A stretch of DNA of 64,000 nucleotides from Sandaracinaceae bacterium (GTDB lineage Bacteria > Myxococcota_A > Polyangia > Polyangiales > Sandaracinaceae): NCBI GenBank assembly GCA_019637095.1, contig JAHBWG010000037.1, positions 1-64,000 of the forward strand, read 5' to 3'. Positions 42,810 to 52,067 of the stretch are shown in pieces; the stretch's first letter is position 1; each line of letters begins with the position of its first letter. Under the pieces are notes generated by a model that was given only the letters and a program-made list of their open reading frames with translations, was not told where the DNA came from and ran no database searches. A program made the translations under genes and the position numbers.

Positions 42810-44705
42810 TCACGCGTCGACGTTCATCCCGAGGAGGTGGCGCACGCGCACGTGATCGCCGCTCGACCAGAAGCGCAGCAGATCGTCGATCGCGTCCTCT
42901 GCCGGCAGCCGCCGCCGCTCGCGCGACCAGCGCAGCATCCACACCGCGCCCTCGAGGTTCGCGCTCAGCGCGAGCCCCGCGCGGTTGGTGCTCAGCTCGA
43001 CCGCGCGGCGCCACGTCCCGAGGTCGATGCGCTCGACGCTCGTGCCGAGCCGCGCGCACGCGGTCCGCAGCGTCGCGACGCGCTGCGGCTTGAGGTGCTC
43101 GCCGAGGAGCTCCATCAGCCGGAGCTGATCGTGTGAGCGCGGCTCGCGATCGAGCGCGAGGGTGACCGCCGCGGCGAACACCGCCTCGATCGCGTCGGGC
43201 TCGTGCAACAGCGTGCCGACGCGGTGCGCGTGCCGGTAGTACGCGACGTGGCGGCCGACCGCGAAGGCGAGCGCGCCCGCGGGGAGCGGCTCCTCGAACC
43301 CGCGGCCGAAGATCGACGCGGGCGGGATCGTCGCCAGGTGCCGCGGCGCCGCGCCCGCCTTGCCCCGGTAGAGCCGCGGGATCACCTCCGGGCGCAGCGC
43401 GCCGACGGCCGCGCGGAAGGTGCGGGCGAGCTCGTCGGCGGCGCGCGCGAGGTCGACGCGCTGGTCCTCCTCGAGGCCGACCGCGCCGTCGTCGCGCCGG
43501 TGGAGCGAGGCGAGCCCGGGCACGACCTCGCGCCAGATCCCGTCGATACGCGGGTCCTGATCCGGGTGCAGGAGCGAGGCCCAGCCGCCCGCGTCGAGCC
43601 CGCGGTCCGGCGGCGCCCAGGTGGGCTTGCGGTGGTGGTGCGCCAGCCGGGCCTCCTCGCGCGAGGCCGCGCCGAGGAAGTCGAGCGCGCTCGCCGCGAG
43701 CCACGCGCCGTCGACCACGCCCTCCGCGCGGTACCACGCGAGCAGCGCGCGGTGGACGGCGGGATCGCGCGGCGCGCGCGAGAGGGCGAGGTCGAGGTCG
43801 TCCGGCGGCGGCGCCGGCGCCGAGCCGGTGTGATCGATGATCGTGTCGACGCCCATGATCCCCGGCATCGAACCGAGCCCCGCGCGCAGCGGCTTGAGCA
43901 GCCGCAACAGCGCGCGCGCGTCGTGCGGCCGGTTGCCCGGGTGCTTGTCGAGGCAGAGGTCGACCAGCCGCGCGAGCTGCGGCTCGACGCTCGGCGCCGC
44001 CTGCTCGAGCGGCCGGTGCGGCGCGTCGGCGATCGCGCGCATCGTCGAGTCGTTCGAGAGCCCGGAGAAGGGCCGCCGCCCGCTGAGCGCCTCGTAGAGC
44101 ACGACGCCGAACGACCACACGTCGGCGGGCGCGCTCGGCCGGCCGCCGGTGAGGCGCTCGGGCGCGAGGAAGCGGGGGGCGTACGGCGCGACGCCGGGCG
44201 CGAGGCACATCCCGCGCGCGAGCGCCTCGCCGAGCCCGAGGTCGAGCAGCGTCGCCTCCCCCTCGCGGCCGACCGAGCGCCGCTCGAGCACGTTCGTCGG
44301 CGTCAAGTCGCCGTGCACGAGCCCGCGCGCGTGCGCCTCGGAGAGCGGCTCGAGGATCCGCTCGAGCAGGTCGAGCCGCGCCTCGACCGGGTGCTCGGCC
44401 GGGCGCGCGAGCATGTCGGCGAGGGTCACGCCGTGGAGCAGCTCGGTCACCACGTAGAGCGTCGCGGTCGCCGCCTCGTAGCCCGCGTCGAGCGCGCGCG
44501 TGATCCCCGGGTGCTCGAACCCCTGCGTGACCGACTCGACGAAGCGCAGCACCTGGTCTGGGCGCAGCCCCGCGCGCCCCGGGATCAGCTTCACCGCCCA
44601 GAGGCGGCCCTCGCGATCCTTGGCCGCGTACACCACCGTGGCCACCCCGCGCCCGATCGGGCGGACCAGCGAGTAGCGCTCGGCGAGGACGCGCGCGGTC
44701 GACAC
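42810..44705 (-). CDS. Ser/Thr kinase-like protein with large C-terminal domain
   Basis: The N-terminal 270 residues are a Hanks-type kinase fold: the ATP lysine is K39 (LWAVKL), the catalytic loop is HGDLTPTN (131-138, with HGD for the usual HRD) and the DFG position is DLG (155-157). The glycine loop GRGVATVVY is degenerate. The retained Lys, Asp and Asn mean activity is possible but may be weak. The C-terminal 330 residues form an unrecognised, mainly helical domain with VAYYRHAHRVGTLLHEP. There is no membrane segment. GTG 44705 has TATTCT 7 nt upstream. It diverges from the Cys-rich lipoprotein gene. Confidence 0.85.
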   Translation of the reverse strand: MSTARVLAERYSLVRPIGRGVATVVYAAKDREGRLWAVKLIPGRAGLRPDQVLRFVESVTQGFEHPGITRALDAGYEAATATLYVVTELLHGVTLADMLARPAEHPVEARLDLLERILEPLSEAHARGLVHGDLTPTNVLERRSVGREGEATLLDLGLGEALARGMCLAPGVAPYAPRFLAPERLTGGRPSAPADVWSFGVVLYEALSGRRPFSGLSNDSTMRAIADAPHRPLEQAAPSVEPQLARLVDLCLDKHPGNRPHDARALLRLLKPLRAGLGSMPGIMGVDTIIDHTGSAPAPPPDDLDLALSRAPRDPAVHRALLAWYRAEGVVDGAWLAASALDFLGAASREEARLAHHHRKPTWAPPDRGLDAGGWASLLHPDQDPRIDGIWREVVPGLASLHRRDDGAVGLEEDQRVDLARAADELARTFRAAVGALRPEVIPRLYRGKAGAAPRHLATIPPASIFGRGFEEPLPAGALAFAVGRHVAYYRHAHRVGTLLHEPDAIEAVFAAAVTLALDREPRSHDQLRLMELLGEHLKPQRVATLRTACARLGTSVERIDLGTWRRAVELSTNRAGLALSANLEGAVWMLRWSRERRRLPAEDAIDDLLRFWSSGDHVRVRHLLGMNVDA

Positions 44706-44768
44706 GGCGTGCAGAATACTCGACGCGTCGGGGCGAGTGCGCTCAACTCGGGCGCGGAGGAAACCGCC

Positions 44769-45224
44769 GTGACCCGACTCGCCCTCGCCCTGGCCGCGTT
44801 CGCGCTCGCCGCCTGCAACAGCCCCCTCGCGATCGGCGACGAGTGCAGCGACAGCGTCGACTGCATGGAGGGCACGAGCTGCTTTCACACCGACTCGACG
44901 ATGACGCGCTCGGTCTGCATGGCGGACTGCGATCAGACGACGACGCACATCTGCGCGACGGGTGAGCTCTGCCTCGCGGCGACCCTCATGGGCGCGCCGC
45001 GCGAGCTCGGCGTCTGCTTCCTCGGTGGCGAGACCCTCGTCGGCGGCGCTTGCACGGACACGTTCGAGTGCGCGCGCGGCTCGCTCTGCGTCGACGTCGG
45101 CGGGACGCGCACCTGCTACCGCGCGTGCCGCACCGACGACACGACCCGCTGCCTCGCGACCGAGCGCTGCGAGGGGCTCGTCGGCATGGGCATGAACGGC
45201 TACTGCGCGCCCGCGGCGCCGTAG
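44769..45224 (+). CDS. Cys-rich lipoprotein, 151 aa
   Basis: The signal VTRLALALAAFALAAC ends in lipobox LAAC. The mature part has about a dozen Cys in a repeating pattern (CSDSVDCMEGTSC, CMADCDQ, CTDTFECARGSLC, CYRAC). This resembles the Cys-rich module of the lipoprotein at 7632-8042 and the tails of the VWA pair. It is probably a surface-exposed disulphide-stabilised protein of unknown role. GTG 44769 has GGAGGAAA 5 nt upstream. Confidence 0.75.
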   Translation: MTRLALALAAFALAACNSPLAIGDECSDSVDCMEGTSCFHTDSTMTRSVCMADCDQTTTHICATGELCLAATLMGAPRELGVCFLGGETLVGGACTDTFECARGSLCVDVGGTRTCYRACRTDDTTRCLATERCEGLVGMGMNGYCAPAAP

Positions 45225-45289
45225 CGCGCGCCGTCGCCCGTCGACCCGAGGATTCGTCGCGCGATCGTCGCCTCGCGTGACGATCGCGC

Positions 45290-45335
45290 TTGCGCGCGCT
45301 CCGCGAGTGTCTACTGTCTGCGTACAGCATACAGT
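45290..45335 (+). promoter_or_regulatory. promoter and GntR-type operator of the GntR-DUF1648 unit
   Basis: TTGCGC (45290-45295) and TACTGT (45312-45317) are 16 bp apart. The 23-bp imperfect palindrome ACTGTnTGCnnnnnGCAnACAGT (45313-45335) covers the -10 and the expected start of transcription. GntR proteins of the YtrA group usually bind such sites and repress their own operon, so autorepression is likely. Confidence 0.6.
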
Positions 45336-45354
45336 TGGAGGCGCGGAGAGACTC

Positions 45355-45786
45355 ATGAGCGCATACCGCGGCGACGGCGCGGTCCGGTCGATCGTCATCG
45401 ACCTCGACGGCCCCGTCCCGCTCTACCGGCAGATCGCGGACGGCGTGCGCGCGCTGATCGCGCGCGGGCACCTCGCCGAGGGCGACACGCTGCCGAGCGT
45501 CCGCAAGCTCGGGGAGCTGCTCGGCGTGAACCTGAACACGGTCGCCAAGGCGTACCGCGTGCTCGCCGACGAGGAGGTCGTGGTGCTGCGGCACGGCGCG
45601 CCGGTGCGCGTCGCCGCCGCACCCGCGCCGAGCGCGGCGGTCACGATCGATGAAGTATCGCAACGAACATTGCACGACTGGGTGGGGCGCGCGCGGCTGA
45701 GCGGAGCCTCCGAAGAGGCCGTGCGCGAGGTGTTCGAGGGGGCGGTCCGCCGCTTCTATCGGGACGACGAAGGAGGGGAACGATGA
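45355..45786 (+). CDS. GntR-family transcriptional regulator, YtrA-like
   Basis: A short GntR protein of 143 residues: the winged helix-turn-helix is at about 20-90 (VPLYRQIADGVRALI, LPSVRKLGELLGVNLNTVAKAYRVL) followed by a tail of only about 50 residues, as in the YtrA subfamily, which lacks a full ligand-binding domain. Such regulators usually control the membrane or ABC-transporter gene next to them. It overlaps the DUF1648 gene by 4 bp (ATGA). A matching operator lies 20 bp upstream of the start codon. Confidence 0.9.
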   Translation: MSAYRGDGAVRSIVIDLDGPVPLYRQIADGVRALIARGHLAEGDTLPSVRKLGELLGVNLNTVAKAYRVLADEEVVVLRHGAPVRVAAAPAPSAAVTIDEVSQRTLHDWVGRARLSGASEEAVREVFEGAVRRFYRDDEGGER

Positions 45787-46871
45787 GCGAGTGGATGGTG
45801 ACCGCGACCCTGGCGCTGACGATCCTGACGACCGCGATCCTCGTGGAGTGGATCGCGCGGGCGCGCCACCCCGGGACGCTCTTCTTCCTGCGGCTCGGCC
45901 GCGAGCGCGTGGCGTCCGACGACGCGCGCGCCACCCGCCTGCGGATCGGCAACGCGGTGATCACCGCCCTCGGGATCGCCGCCGTCGCCCTGCCGCTCGG
46001 CGAGCACGCCGCGCTCGCCGCGGTCCTCGTCTGCCCGCTCCTGCAGACGGGCTGGCTGATCGCGGAGATCGTCGGCGCGGCCAAGAGCGCGGTGCCCGAG
46101 AAGGTCCCCGGCCGCTACGCCGTCCTGCTCGAGGACCCGCCCGGCGTCCGCGATTACGTCTCGGTGCCGCTCCAGCTCGCACACGTGCTGCTCGTGCTCG
46201 TCGCGGCCGCCGTGTTCGCCTGGATCGTCGGCCGCCTGCCGGCCGAGATCCCGGCGCACTACGACCTCCACGGCAACGTGGATCGCTACGCGAGCCCCCA
46301 CGAGCTCTGGTCGCTCGGCGCCATCGCGCTCTTCGACCTCGTGCTCTTGTGGTTCATCGTGTGGGCGATCGCGCGCGAGCGCTGGGCGCTGCCGGAGCAC
46401 GAGCAGGCGCGCTACACGGCGCTCCAGCTCGACCGCCGCCGGATCATGGTCCGCATGCTCGAGTGGATCATGCTCCTCGTGAACGTCGCGATGGTGCTCG
46501 TCTGGCTCGTCATCCCGCTCGAGGTGCTCCTCGGCGTCGAGGGGCTCGTCGGCGGGGCGGTCATCGCGACGGTGATCCTCGCGACGGTCGGCCCGATCGT
46601 CCCGATGATCGTCTTCGTCCCGCGGCTCCTGAAGGTCCGCGACGCCCTCGTCGCGATCGCCGGCACCGAGGTGCTCGGCACGCGCGACGCGGGCTGGCGG
46701 TGGGGCGGGCTCATCTACTACGCGCCCGAAGACCCTGCGCTGTTCGTACCGCGCAAGGTCGGCATCGGGCAGACCCTCAACATGGCGCGACCCTCCGCGT
46801 GGATCTTCCTCGTGGCGGTCGTCGTGCTGCCCATCGCGATCAGCCTCGGCGCGATCGCGCTGGCCCAGTGA
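45783..46871 (+). CDS. DUF1648-domain membrane protein
   Basis: A polytopic membrane protein of 362 residues with about seven hydrophobic segments. The DUF1648 signature is LPAEIPAHYDLHGNVDRYAS between two segments. The C-terminal WRWGGLIYYAPEDPALFVPRK followed by IGQTLN is the second conserved block found in this group, whose members include SdpI-type immunity proteins and other envelope-stress proteins. Its function here is unknown; pairing with a YtrA-like regulator suggests a stress-responsive envelope protein. It is coupled to the GntR gene and ends before a strong bidirectional hairpin. Confidence 0.85.
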   Translation: MSEWMVTATLALTILTTAILVEWIARARHPGTLFFLRLGRERVASDDARATRLRIGNAVITALGIAAVALPLGEHAALAAVLVCPLLQTGWLIAEIVGAAKSAVPEKVPGRYAVLLEDPPGVRDYVSVPLQLAHVLLVLVAAAVFAWIVGRLPAEIPAHYDLHGNVDRYASPHELWSLGAIALFDLVLLWFIVWAIARERWALPEHEQARYTALQLDRRRIMVRMLEWIMLLVNVAMVLVWLVIPLEVLLGVEGLVGGAVIATVILATVGPIVPMIVFVPRLLKVRDALVAIAGTEVLGTRDAGWRWGGLIYYAPEDPALFVPRKVGIGQTLNMARPSAWIFLVAVVVLPIAISLGAIALAQ

Positions 46872-46876
46872 CCGCG

Positions 46877-46921
46877 GCGCGAGGTCTCGGGGAGCCGGCT
46901 GGCGCTCCCGGGGCCTCGCGC
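46877..46921. terminator. hairpin between convergent genes
   Basis: GCGCGAGG (46877-46884) pairs with CCTCGCGC (46914-46921), and the inner GGGAGC pairs with GCTCCC (46903-46909 region). It fills the 56-bp gap between the DUF1648 and sugar-binding-protein stops and may end both transcripts. There is no U-tract. Confidence 0.5.
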
Positions 46922-46927
46922 GCGCGC

Positions 46928-47896
46928 TCAATTCGCGAGGATCGACAGGTCGGGCGCGAGCAGCGCGGCGATCGCCGGCTCGTCCATGTTGTCGCGCGTG
47001 ACCATCGTGGCGCCGGTGTCGATGCGGCGCTCGACCGTGCGGCCGTCGAGCTGATCGACCGCGGCGCGCACGGCGAGGTCGCCCATGCGGACGGGGCTCT
47101 GCAGGACCAGCCCGTGCACCTGGCCCTCGCGCAGGGCGCGCACGAGGCCGTCGTTCGCGTCGAAGCCGACGAAGCGGACCGCGCCGGCGCGGCCCGCGTC
47201 GGTGAGCGCGCGGAGCATGCCGAACGTCGTCGATTCGTTCGGCGTGAACACGCCGTCGACGTCGGGGTGGCGCACGAGCAGGCCCTCCGCGCGCGTGTAC
47301 GCCGTCTCCGTGGTGGCTCCGCCGTACTGGTTGGTGCTGACGAGCTCGACGTCGGGGTAGCGCGCGGCCATCGCCTCGAGGAAGCCCGCCTCGCGCGCCG
47401 CGGTCGACGCGGAGCCCTCCTGGTAGCGCATCATCAAGACGCGCCCACGGCCCTCGAGCAGCGCGCCGAGCCGCTCCGCGGCGAGCGCGCCGCCCGCGTG
47501 GTTGTCCGTCGCCACGAACGACACGCGCCCGTCCCAGTCGAGGTCGCTGTCGAAGATGACCACGGGGATCCCTTCGCGGGCCGCCTCGGACGCGACGGGC
47601 ACGAGCGCGGTGTCGTCGAGCGGCGCGAGCACGATCGCCGCGACGCGGCGCGAGATCATGTCCTCGACCACGCGGATCTGGGCGGCGCGATCGTCCTCGC
47701 GCACGGGGCCCTGCCACAGGATCTCGACGCCGCGATCGCGGCCCGCGGTGAGCGCGCCCGCGTGGACGGAGCGCCAGAAGACGTGCGTGGTGCCCTTCGG
47801 GATCACGGCGATCACGCGCGCCGCCGAGGAGCCGGCGTCGCTGCACTCGCAGCCGAAGAGGAGCAGCGCGGCGAGGGTGAGGGAGGTGGCGCGCAT
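46928..47896 (-). CDS. periplasmic sugar-binding lipoprotein (type 1 PBP)
   Basis: A substrate-binding protein of the ribose/galactose type (PF13407), 322 residues, with lipoprotein signal [16 protein letters not shown]. Family stretches are [63 protein letters not shown] and [13 protein letters not shown]. It should bind a sugar or sugar-like ligand in the periplasm. No ABC permease or ATPase gene is adjacent, so transport partners lie elsewhere or it serves a sensor. It diverges from the isomerase-kinase pair, with 69 bp between the starts, which points to a shared substrate. Confidence 0.88.
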   Translation of the reverse strand: MRATSLTLAALLLFGCECSDAGSSAARVIAVIPKGTTHVFWRSVHAGALTAGRDRGVEILWQGPVREDDRAAQIRVVEDMISRRVAAIVLAPLDDTALVPVASEAAREGIPVVIFDSDLDWDGRVSFVATDNHAGGALAAERLGALLEGRGRVLMMRYQEGSASTAAREAGFLEAMAARYPDVELVSTNQYGGATTETAYTRAEGLLVRHPDVDGVFTPNESTTFGMLRALTDAGRAGAVRFVGFDANDGLVRALREGQVHGLVLQSPVRMGDLAVRAAVDQLDGRTVERRIDTGATMVTRDNMDEPAIAALLAPDLSILAN

Positions 47897-47965
47897 CGCG
47901 AGGGCGATTCACCCGGAAGCGGGGGGCGGTGTCAAGCGCGCCGGACTTCGGATACCGTCGCGCGC

Positions 47966-49474
47966 ATGACGAAGAAGGTCGCGATCTTCTGGCCGGGCGA
48001 CGCCCGAAGGGTCCCGAACGAGCTCGCCACCGAGAACGCCGAGGAGGCGACGCGTCAGCTCGAGCGCGCGCTCGCCAAGCTCGGCCGCTCGCCCTACCGC
48101 GTCGAGGGCTTCCTCGAGAAGCCGCACGAGGCGATCGAGAAGCTCGGGCCCATCGACGATCCGATGGTGGGCGTGTGCGTCCACTGGTTCTACGGCCCGC
48201 ACACGACCGACGGCGTGGTCGGCAAGGACAACCCGCTGCTGCTCGCGAGCAACTTCAGCGGCCGCTGGCCGGGGCTCGTGGGCCTGTTGAACACCGGCGC
48301 GTGCCTCGAGTCGCTCGAGCGGCCGCACTCGCGCATCTGGACCGACGCGCCGGACTGGACGAAGGACGACGCGTTCATGGCGCGGCTCGACGAGTGGTGC
48401 TCGACCGGCGCCGTGCGCTGGGGCGAGGAGGCGATCTCCTACCACGCGCCGGTGAGCGCGGAGGCGAGCGCCCGCGCCAGGGCCGTCGCCGCGCAGCTGC
48501 GCGCGCGCCGCGCCCTGATCTTGATGCTCGGCGACACGTCGATGGGGATGATCAACGGCTACTTCGGGCCGCGCCTGCTGAACCGGCACGGCTTCACCGA
48601 GCACAAGATCGATCAGGCCTGGCTCCTCGACCGTGGCCCGCGGATCGAGGGCAAGCGCATCGACGACGCGCTCGCGTTCGTGAAGGACCGCGGCGTCACG
48701 TTCCACTGGAAGGACGACTTCACCGAGGACGCGACGCGCGAGCAGCTGCGCGACTACCTCGCCGTGCTCGATCTGATCGGCGAGTACCGCGCGGACTGCC
48801 TCGGCTGGCAGTACCAGCTCGGGCTCATCCCGCTGCGCCCGCCGAGCGACTTCGCCGAGGGGCTGTTCAACTCCGCGTGCCGCCCCGAGTCGGACGGCGC
48901 GCCGATCGCCACCGCCACCGAGGCCGATCAGGGCAACGTGATCCCGCAGGAGCTGATGAAGCGCTTGCTGGCGCAAAAGGGCTTGCACCCTGCGGTGATG
49001 TTCCACGACGTGCGCTGGGGCGCCGAGCACGACGGGCGGTTCCTGTGGGTGCTCTTGAACAGCGGGAGCTGCGGCGCCTACGCGTTCAACCACGACCCGG
49101 AGACGCTCGCGGGCGCGCACACCTACCGCCAGCCCAAGCTCTACTTCCCGACGCCGGGCGGCACGTTCGCGGGCGAGAGCCTGCCGGGCGAGATGACGTG
49201 GGCGCGCGCGTACCTGCGCGGCGGCAAGCTCTGGATGGACGTCGGCCGCGGCGAGGTGGTGAAGCTGCCTCCCGCGGTGCGCGACGCCTGGTGGGAGGGC
49301 ACGACGCGCGAGTGGCCGTTCATGGCCGCCGACATGCGCATCGGCCGCGACACGCTGATGGCGCACTATCTCTCGAACCACGTCGCGATCGCGTACGGCG
49401 ACGTCTTCGAGGAGATGGTCGCGCTCAGTGCCGAGCTCGGCTTCGCGGTGCGCGTGCTCGAGGACCGGCGATGA
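47966..49474 (+). CDS. L-fucose/D-arabinose isomerase-like protein
   Basis: It resembles the L-fucose isomerase family (502 residues; FucI is about 590). Recognisable stretches are [47 protein letters not shown] and ATEADQGN, the latter carrying the Glu and Asp expected to bind the catalytic metal, with HDVRWG near the C-terminus. Family members interconvert aldoses and ketoses such as fucose/fuculose or D-arabinose/D-ribulose. The downstream FGGY kinase overlaps by 4 bp, so the ketose product is probably phosphorylated at once. ATG 47966 has TACCGT 7 nt upstream and no Shine-Dalgarno sequence. Confidence 0.8.
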   Translation: MTKKVAIFWPGDARRVPNELATENAEEATRQLERALAKLGRSPYRVEGFLEKPHEAIEKLGPIDDPMVGVCVHWFYGPHTTDGVVGKDNPLLLASNFSGRWPGLVGLLNTGACLESLERPHSRIWTDAPDWTKDDAFMARLDEWCSTGAVRWGEEAISYHAPVSAEASARARAVAAQLRARRALILMLGDTSMGMINGYFGPRLLNRHGFTEHKIDQAWLLDRGPRIEGKRIDDALAFVKDRGVTFHWKDDFTEDATREQLRDYLAVLDLIGEYRADCLGWQYQLGLIPLRPPSDFAEGLFNSACRPESDGAPIATATEADQGNVIPQELMKRLLAQKGLHPAVMFHDVRWGAEHDGRFLWVLLNSGSCGAYAFNHDPETLAGAHTYRQPKLYFPTPGGTFAGESLPGEMTWARAYLRGGKLWMDVGRGEVVKLPPAVRDAWWEGTTREWPFMAADMRIGRDTLMAHYLSNHVAIAYGDVFEEMVALSAELGFAVRVLEDRR

Positions 49475-51111
49475 GCGACGAGGAGGTGAGCTCTACGATC
49501 GGCGAGCTGTACCTCGGCGTGGACGTGGGCACGGGCAGCGCGCGCGCGGCGCTCTTCGACGGGCTCGGGACGCGCCACGGCCTCGGCGTCGCGCCGTTCC
49601 CCACGTGGCGCCCGGAGACGGACTTCGTCGAGCAGTCGTCCGACGCGATCTGGCAGGCCTGCGGCGACGCGATCCGCGCCGCGCTCGCCGACGCTTCCGC
49701 GATGGCCGAGCAGGTGGCCGGAGTCGGCTTCGACGCGACGTGCTCGCTCGTCGCGCTCGACGCCCGGGGTCGCCCCGTCACCGTGAGCCCGACCGGCGAC
49801 GACCGGCAGAACGTCATCGTGTGGATGGACCACCGCGCGACGGAGCAGGCGGCGCGCATCACCGCGACCAAGCACGACGTCTTGCGGTCGGTCGGCGGCA
49901 CGATGTCGCCGGAGATGGAGCCGCCGAAGCTCCTCTGGCTCAAGGAGCGTCTGCCGGCGAGCTGGGCGCGCGCCGCGCGCTTCTACGACCTGCCGGACTT
50001 CCTCGTCCACCGCGCGACGGGCAACGACGTCCGCTCGCTCTGCACGACCGTGTGCAAGTGGACCTACCGCGGCGACGAGGGGCGCTGGGACGACTCGTTC
50101 TTCGAGGCGATCGGGCTCGGCGACCTCGTCGGGTACGACAAGATCGGCGCGCGCGTGCGCCCGATGGGTGAGCACGCGGGCGGGCTCACCGAGGCCGCCG
50201 CGCGCGAGCTCGGGCTCGCGGCGGGGACGCCGGTCGGCGTCGCGATCATCGACGCGCACGCGGGCGGGCTCGGGCTGCTCGGGGCCGCCGACGGCCCGCT
50301 CGACGACGCGGCGTTCGACGCGCGCCTCGCGCTCATCGGCGGCACGTCGAGCTGCCACATGGCGGTGAGCGCCGCGCCGCGCTTCATCGAGGGCGTGTGG
50401 GGCCCGTATCCCTCCGCGATGGTGCCCGGCAAGTGGCTCACCGAAGGCGGGCAGAGCGCGACCGGCGCGCTGATCGACCACGTCATCACCTCGCACGCAC
50501 GCGCCGCGGAGCTCGAGACGGAGGCGCGTCGCGAGGGCGTGAGCGTCCACGCGCTGCTCGAGCGGCGGCTCGACGCCCTCGCGGCGGACCTCGCGTTCCC
50601 GGCCGAGCTCACGCGCGAGCTGCACGTCTACCCCGACTTCCACGGCAACCGCAGCCCGCGGGCGGACGCGAGCCTGCGCGGCATGGTCAGCGGGCTCGCG
50701 CTCGACGCGTCCGTCGACGCGCTCGCGCTCCTCTACCTCGCGACGGTGCAGGCGATCGCGCACGGGACGCGGCACATCGTCGACGCGCTGAACGGGGCGG
50801 GCTACCGCATCGACACGATGATCGCGTGCGGCGGTGACACGAAGAGCCCGCTGTTCGTGCGCGAGCACGCGGACGCGACAGGCTGCCGCGTCGTGCTCCC
50901 CCGCGAGCCCGAGGCGGTCCTGCTCGGCGCGAGCATGCTCGGCGCGGTCGCGAGCGGCGCGGTGCCGAGCCTGCGCGCGGCGATGGCGTCGATGAACGCG
51001 CCGCGCACGATCGTCGCGCCCGGCGGCGACGAGGTGCGCGCCTACCACGCGCGCAAGCAACGGATCTTGCACCGCATGCACGCGGACCAGCTCGCCTATC
51101 GCGCGCTCTGA
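49471..51111 (+). CDS. FGGY-family carbohydrate kinase (ribulokinase-like)
   Basis: A sugar kinase of 546 residues. The N-terminal phosphate motif is [16 protein letters not shown], and other family stretches are [40 protein letters not shown] and [20 protein letters not shown]. These fit the FGGY/YpCarbK subgroup, which includes human FGGY, a D-ribulokinase. D-ribulose phosphorylation is therefore the leading guess, giving the pathway D-arabinose to D-ribulose to ribulose-5-phosphate with the upstream isomerase. L-fuculose or another ketose remains possible. Its ATG overlaps the isomerase stop (ATGA). Confidence 0.88.
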   Translation: MSDEEVSSTIGELYLGVDVGTGSARAALFDGLGTRHGLGVAPFPTWRPETDFVEQSSDAIWQACGDAIRAALADASAMAEQVAGVGFDATCSLVALDARGRPVTVSPTGDDRQNVIVWMDHRATEQAARITATKHDVLRSVGGTMSPEMEPPKLLWLKERLPASWARAARFYDLPDFLVHRATGNDVRSLCTTVCKWTYRGDEGRWDDSFFEAIGLGDLVGYDKIGARVRPMGEHAGGLTEAAARELGLAAGTPVGVAIIDAHAGGLGLLGAADGPLDDAAFDARLALIGGTSSCHMAVSAAPRFIEGVWGPYPSAMVPGKWLTEGGQSATGALIDHVITSHARAAELETEARREGVSVHALLERRLDALAADLAFPAELTRELHVYPDFHGNRSPRADASLRGMVSGLALDASVDALALLYLATVQAIAHGTRHIVDALNGAGYRIDTMIACGGDTKSPLFVREHADATGCRVVLPREPEAVLLGASMLGAVASGAVPSLRAAMASMNAPRTIVAPGGDEVRAYHARKQRILHRMHADQLAYRAL

Positions 51112-51161
51112 GCGCCCGCGTGGGCCGGGCGATCGACGAGCGCTCACGCTGCCGAGCGCGC

Positions 51162-51386
51162 GCGTTGGAACGTGCTCTTCCGCGAGCACGAGGTCTGTCG
51201 ACCAATCGAGAGCGCACGCGGCCGACGGCGTCGTTCGAGGCCAGGCCATCGCGCAGCGATGGCCGTTGGCCGAGGGGGCCCCATCGCCCCGCGATGGGGT
51301 CGAACGCGGCTCCGCCGCGTTCGCCTTGGGTGGGGGGCCCCGTCGCGGCTTTGCCGCGATGGGGGGAGGGGCTGGAACAGCCCCTC
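51162..51386 (-). repeat. multi-hairpin palindromic repeat element, copy 3
   Basis: This gene-free 282-bp stretch lies between convergent genes. In - strand order: H1 GAGGGGCTG-TTC-CAGCCCCTC (51386-51366) 7 nt after the stop of the secreted-protein gene, H2 (51364-51338), H3 (51323-51301), H4 (51299-51279), H5 (51264-51244), a shared tail, and the GCGTTGGAACGTGCTC module (51162-51187). H1 has exactly the same 7-nt spacing to the stop codon as in copy 1. H2 has an extra base pair compared with copy 1, so the helix is preserved. Confidence 0.9.
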
Positions 51387-51393
51387 CGCAAAC

Positions 51394-51945
51394 TCAGCGC
51401 GCGCGGCGGTAGGCGAGGGTGAAGCGGATGTCCTCGGCGAACATCGAGCTCGCGAGCGTGACGTCGAGCTGCATCGCGCCGTCGGCGCCGAGGCGATAGA
51501 CGTTGGTCTGCACGCCCTCGAGGGCCTGGAAGCGCTGCTCGACGGCGCCGTCGGGGCGCACGCTCTGGACGAGCTGCGCGTACTGGCCGCTGCGCAGCGG
51601 GACCTGGAGCACCTGCCCGGGGCGCGTCGCGAAGCGGCGACGCTCACGGCCTTCGAGCGCGACCTCGACGCGGCCGCCCGCGCCGCCGATGCGGATGCGC
51701 GTCGGGAGCCAGGTGCTCTCGCCGATCCGCTCGCGCGCGGCGGCCTGGATGTCCGGGCGCATGCGCAGCACGACCGGCTCGACCGCGGCCCGCACGATCG
51801 CCTCGCCGTCGGCGGGCGCGCCCGCGTAGCCCCAGGCGCCCGACACCGCGGCGCGGGAGGCTTGGCTCTGGCCCGCGGAGGGCGCGGCGGCGAGGGCGGC
51901 GAGGGCGAGCAGGGCGGCGGGGACGGCGAAGAGGGTGCGGCGCAT
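51394..51945 (-). CDS. secreted protein of unknown function, 183 aa
   Basis: The signal peptide MRRTLFAVPAALLALAALAAAPSAG is followed by a mature domain of about 155 residues rich in beta-strands (RIRIGGAGGRVEVALEGRE, LQVPLRSGQYAQLVQSV, MQLDVTLASSM). There is one Met-rich segment (VVLRMRPDIQ) but no Cys. It is probably periplasmic. The family was not recognised. ATG 51945 was chosen over an upstream in-frame ATG because it starts the signal peptide. The stop lies 7 nt from hairpin H1 of repeat copy 3. About 120 bp upstream of the start, to 52067, hold nothing clear. Confidence 0.65.
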   Translation of the reverse strand: MRRTLFAVPAALLALAALAAAPSAGQSQASRAAVSGAWGYAGAPADGEAIVRAAVEPVVLRMRPDIQAAARERIGESTWLPTRIRIGGAGGRVEVALEGRERRRFATRPGQVLQVPLRSGQYAQLVQSVRPDGAVEQRFQALEGVQTNVYRLGADGAMQLDVTLASSMFAEDIRFTLAYRRAR

Positions 51946-52067
51946 GACGAGTCGACTTGGCAAGGCGTAGGCCAACCATCGGGCGCGCGCCGGACGGGCG
52001 CCAGCCGTCCGCCGACCGCGGACGCGTGTTCACGTCCGCGCGTCACGTCCGCGCGTCGTTCGCGCCC

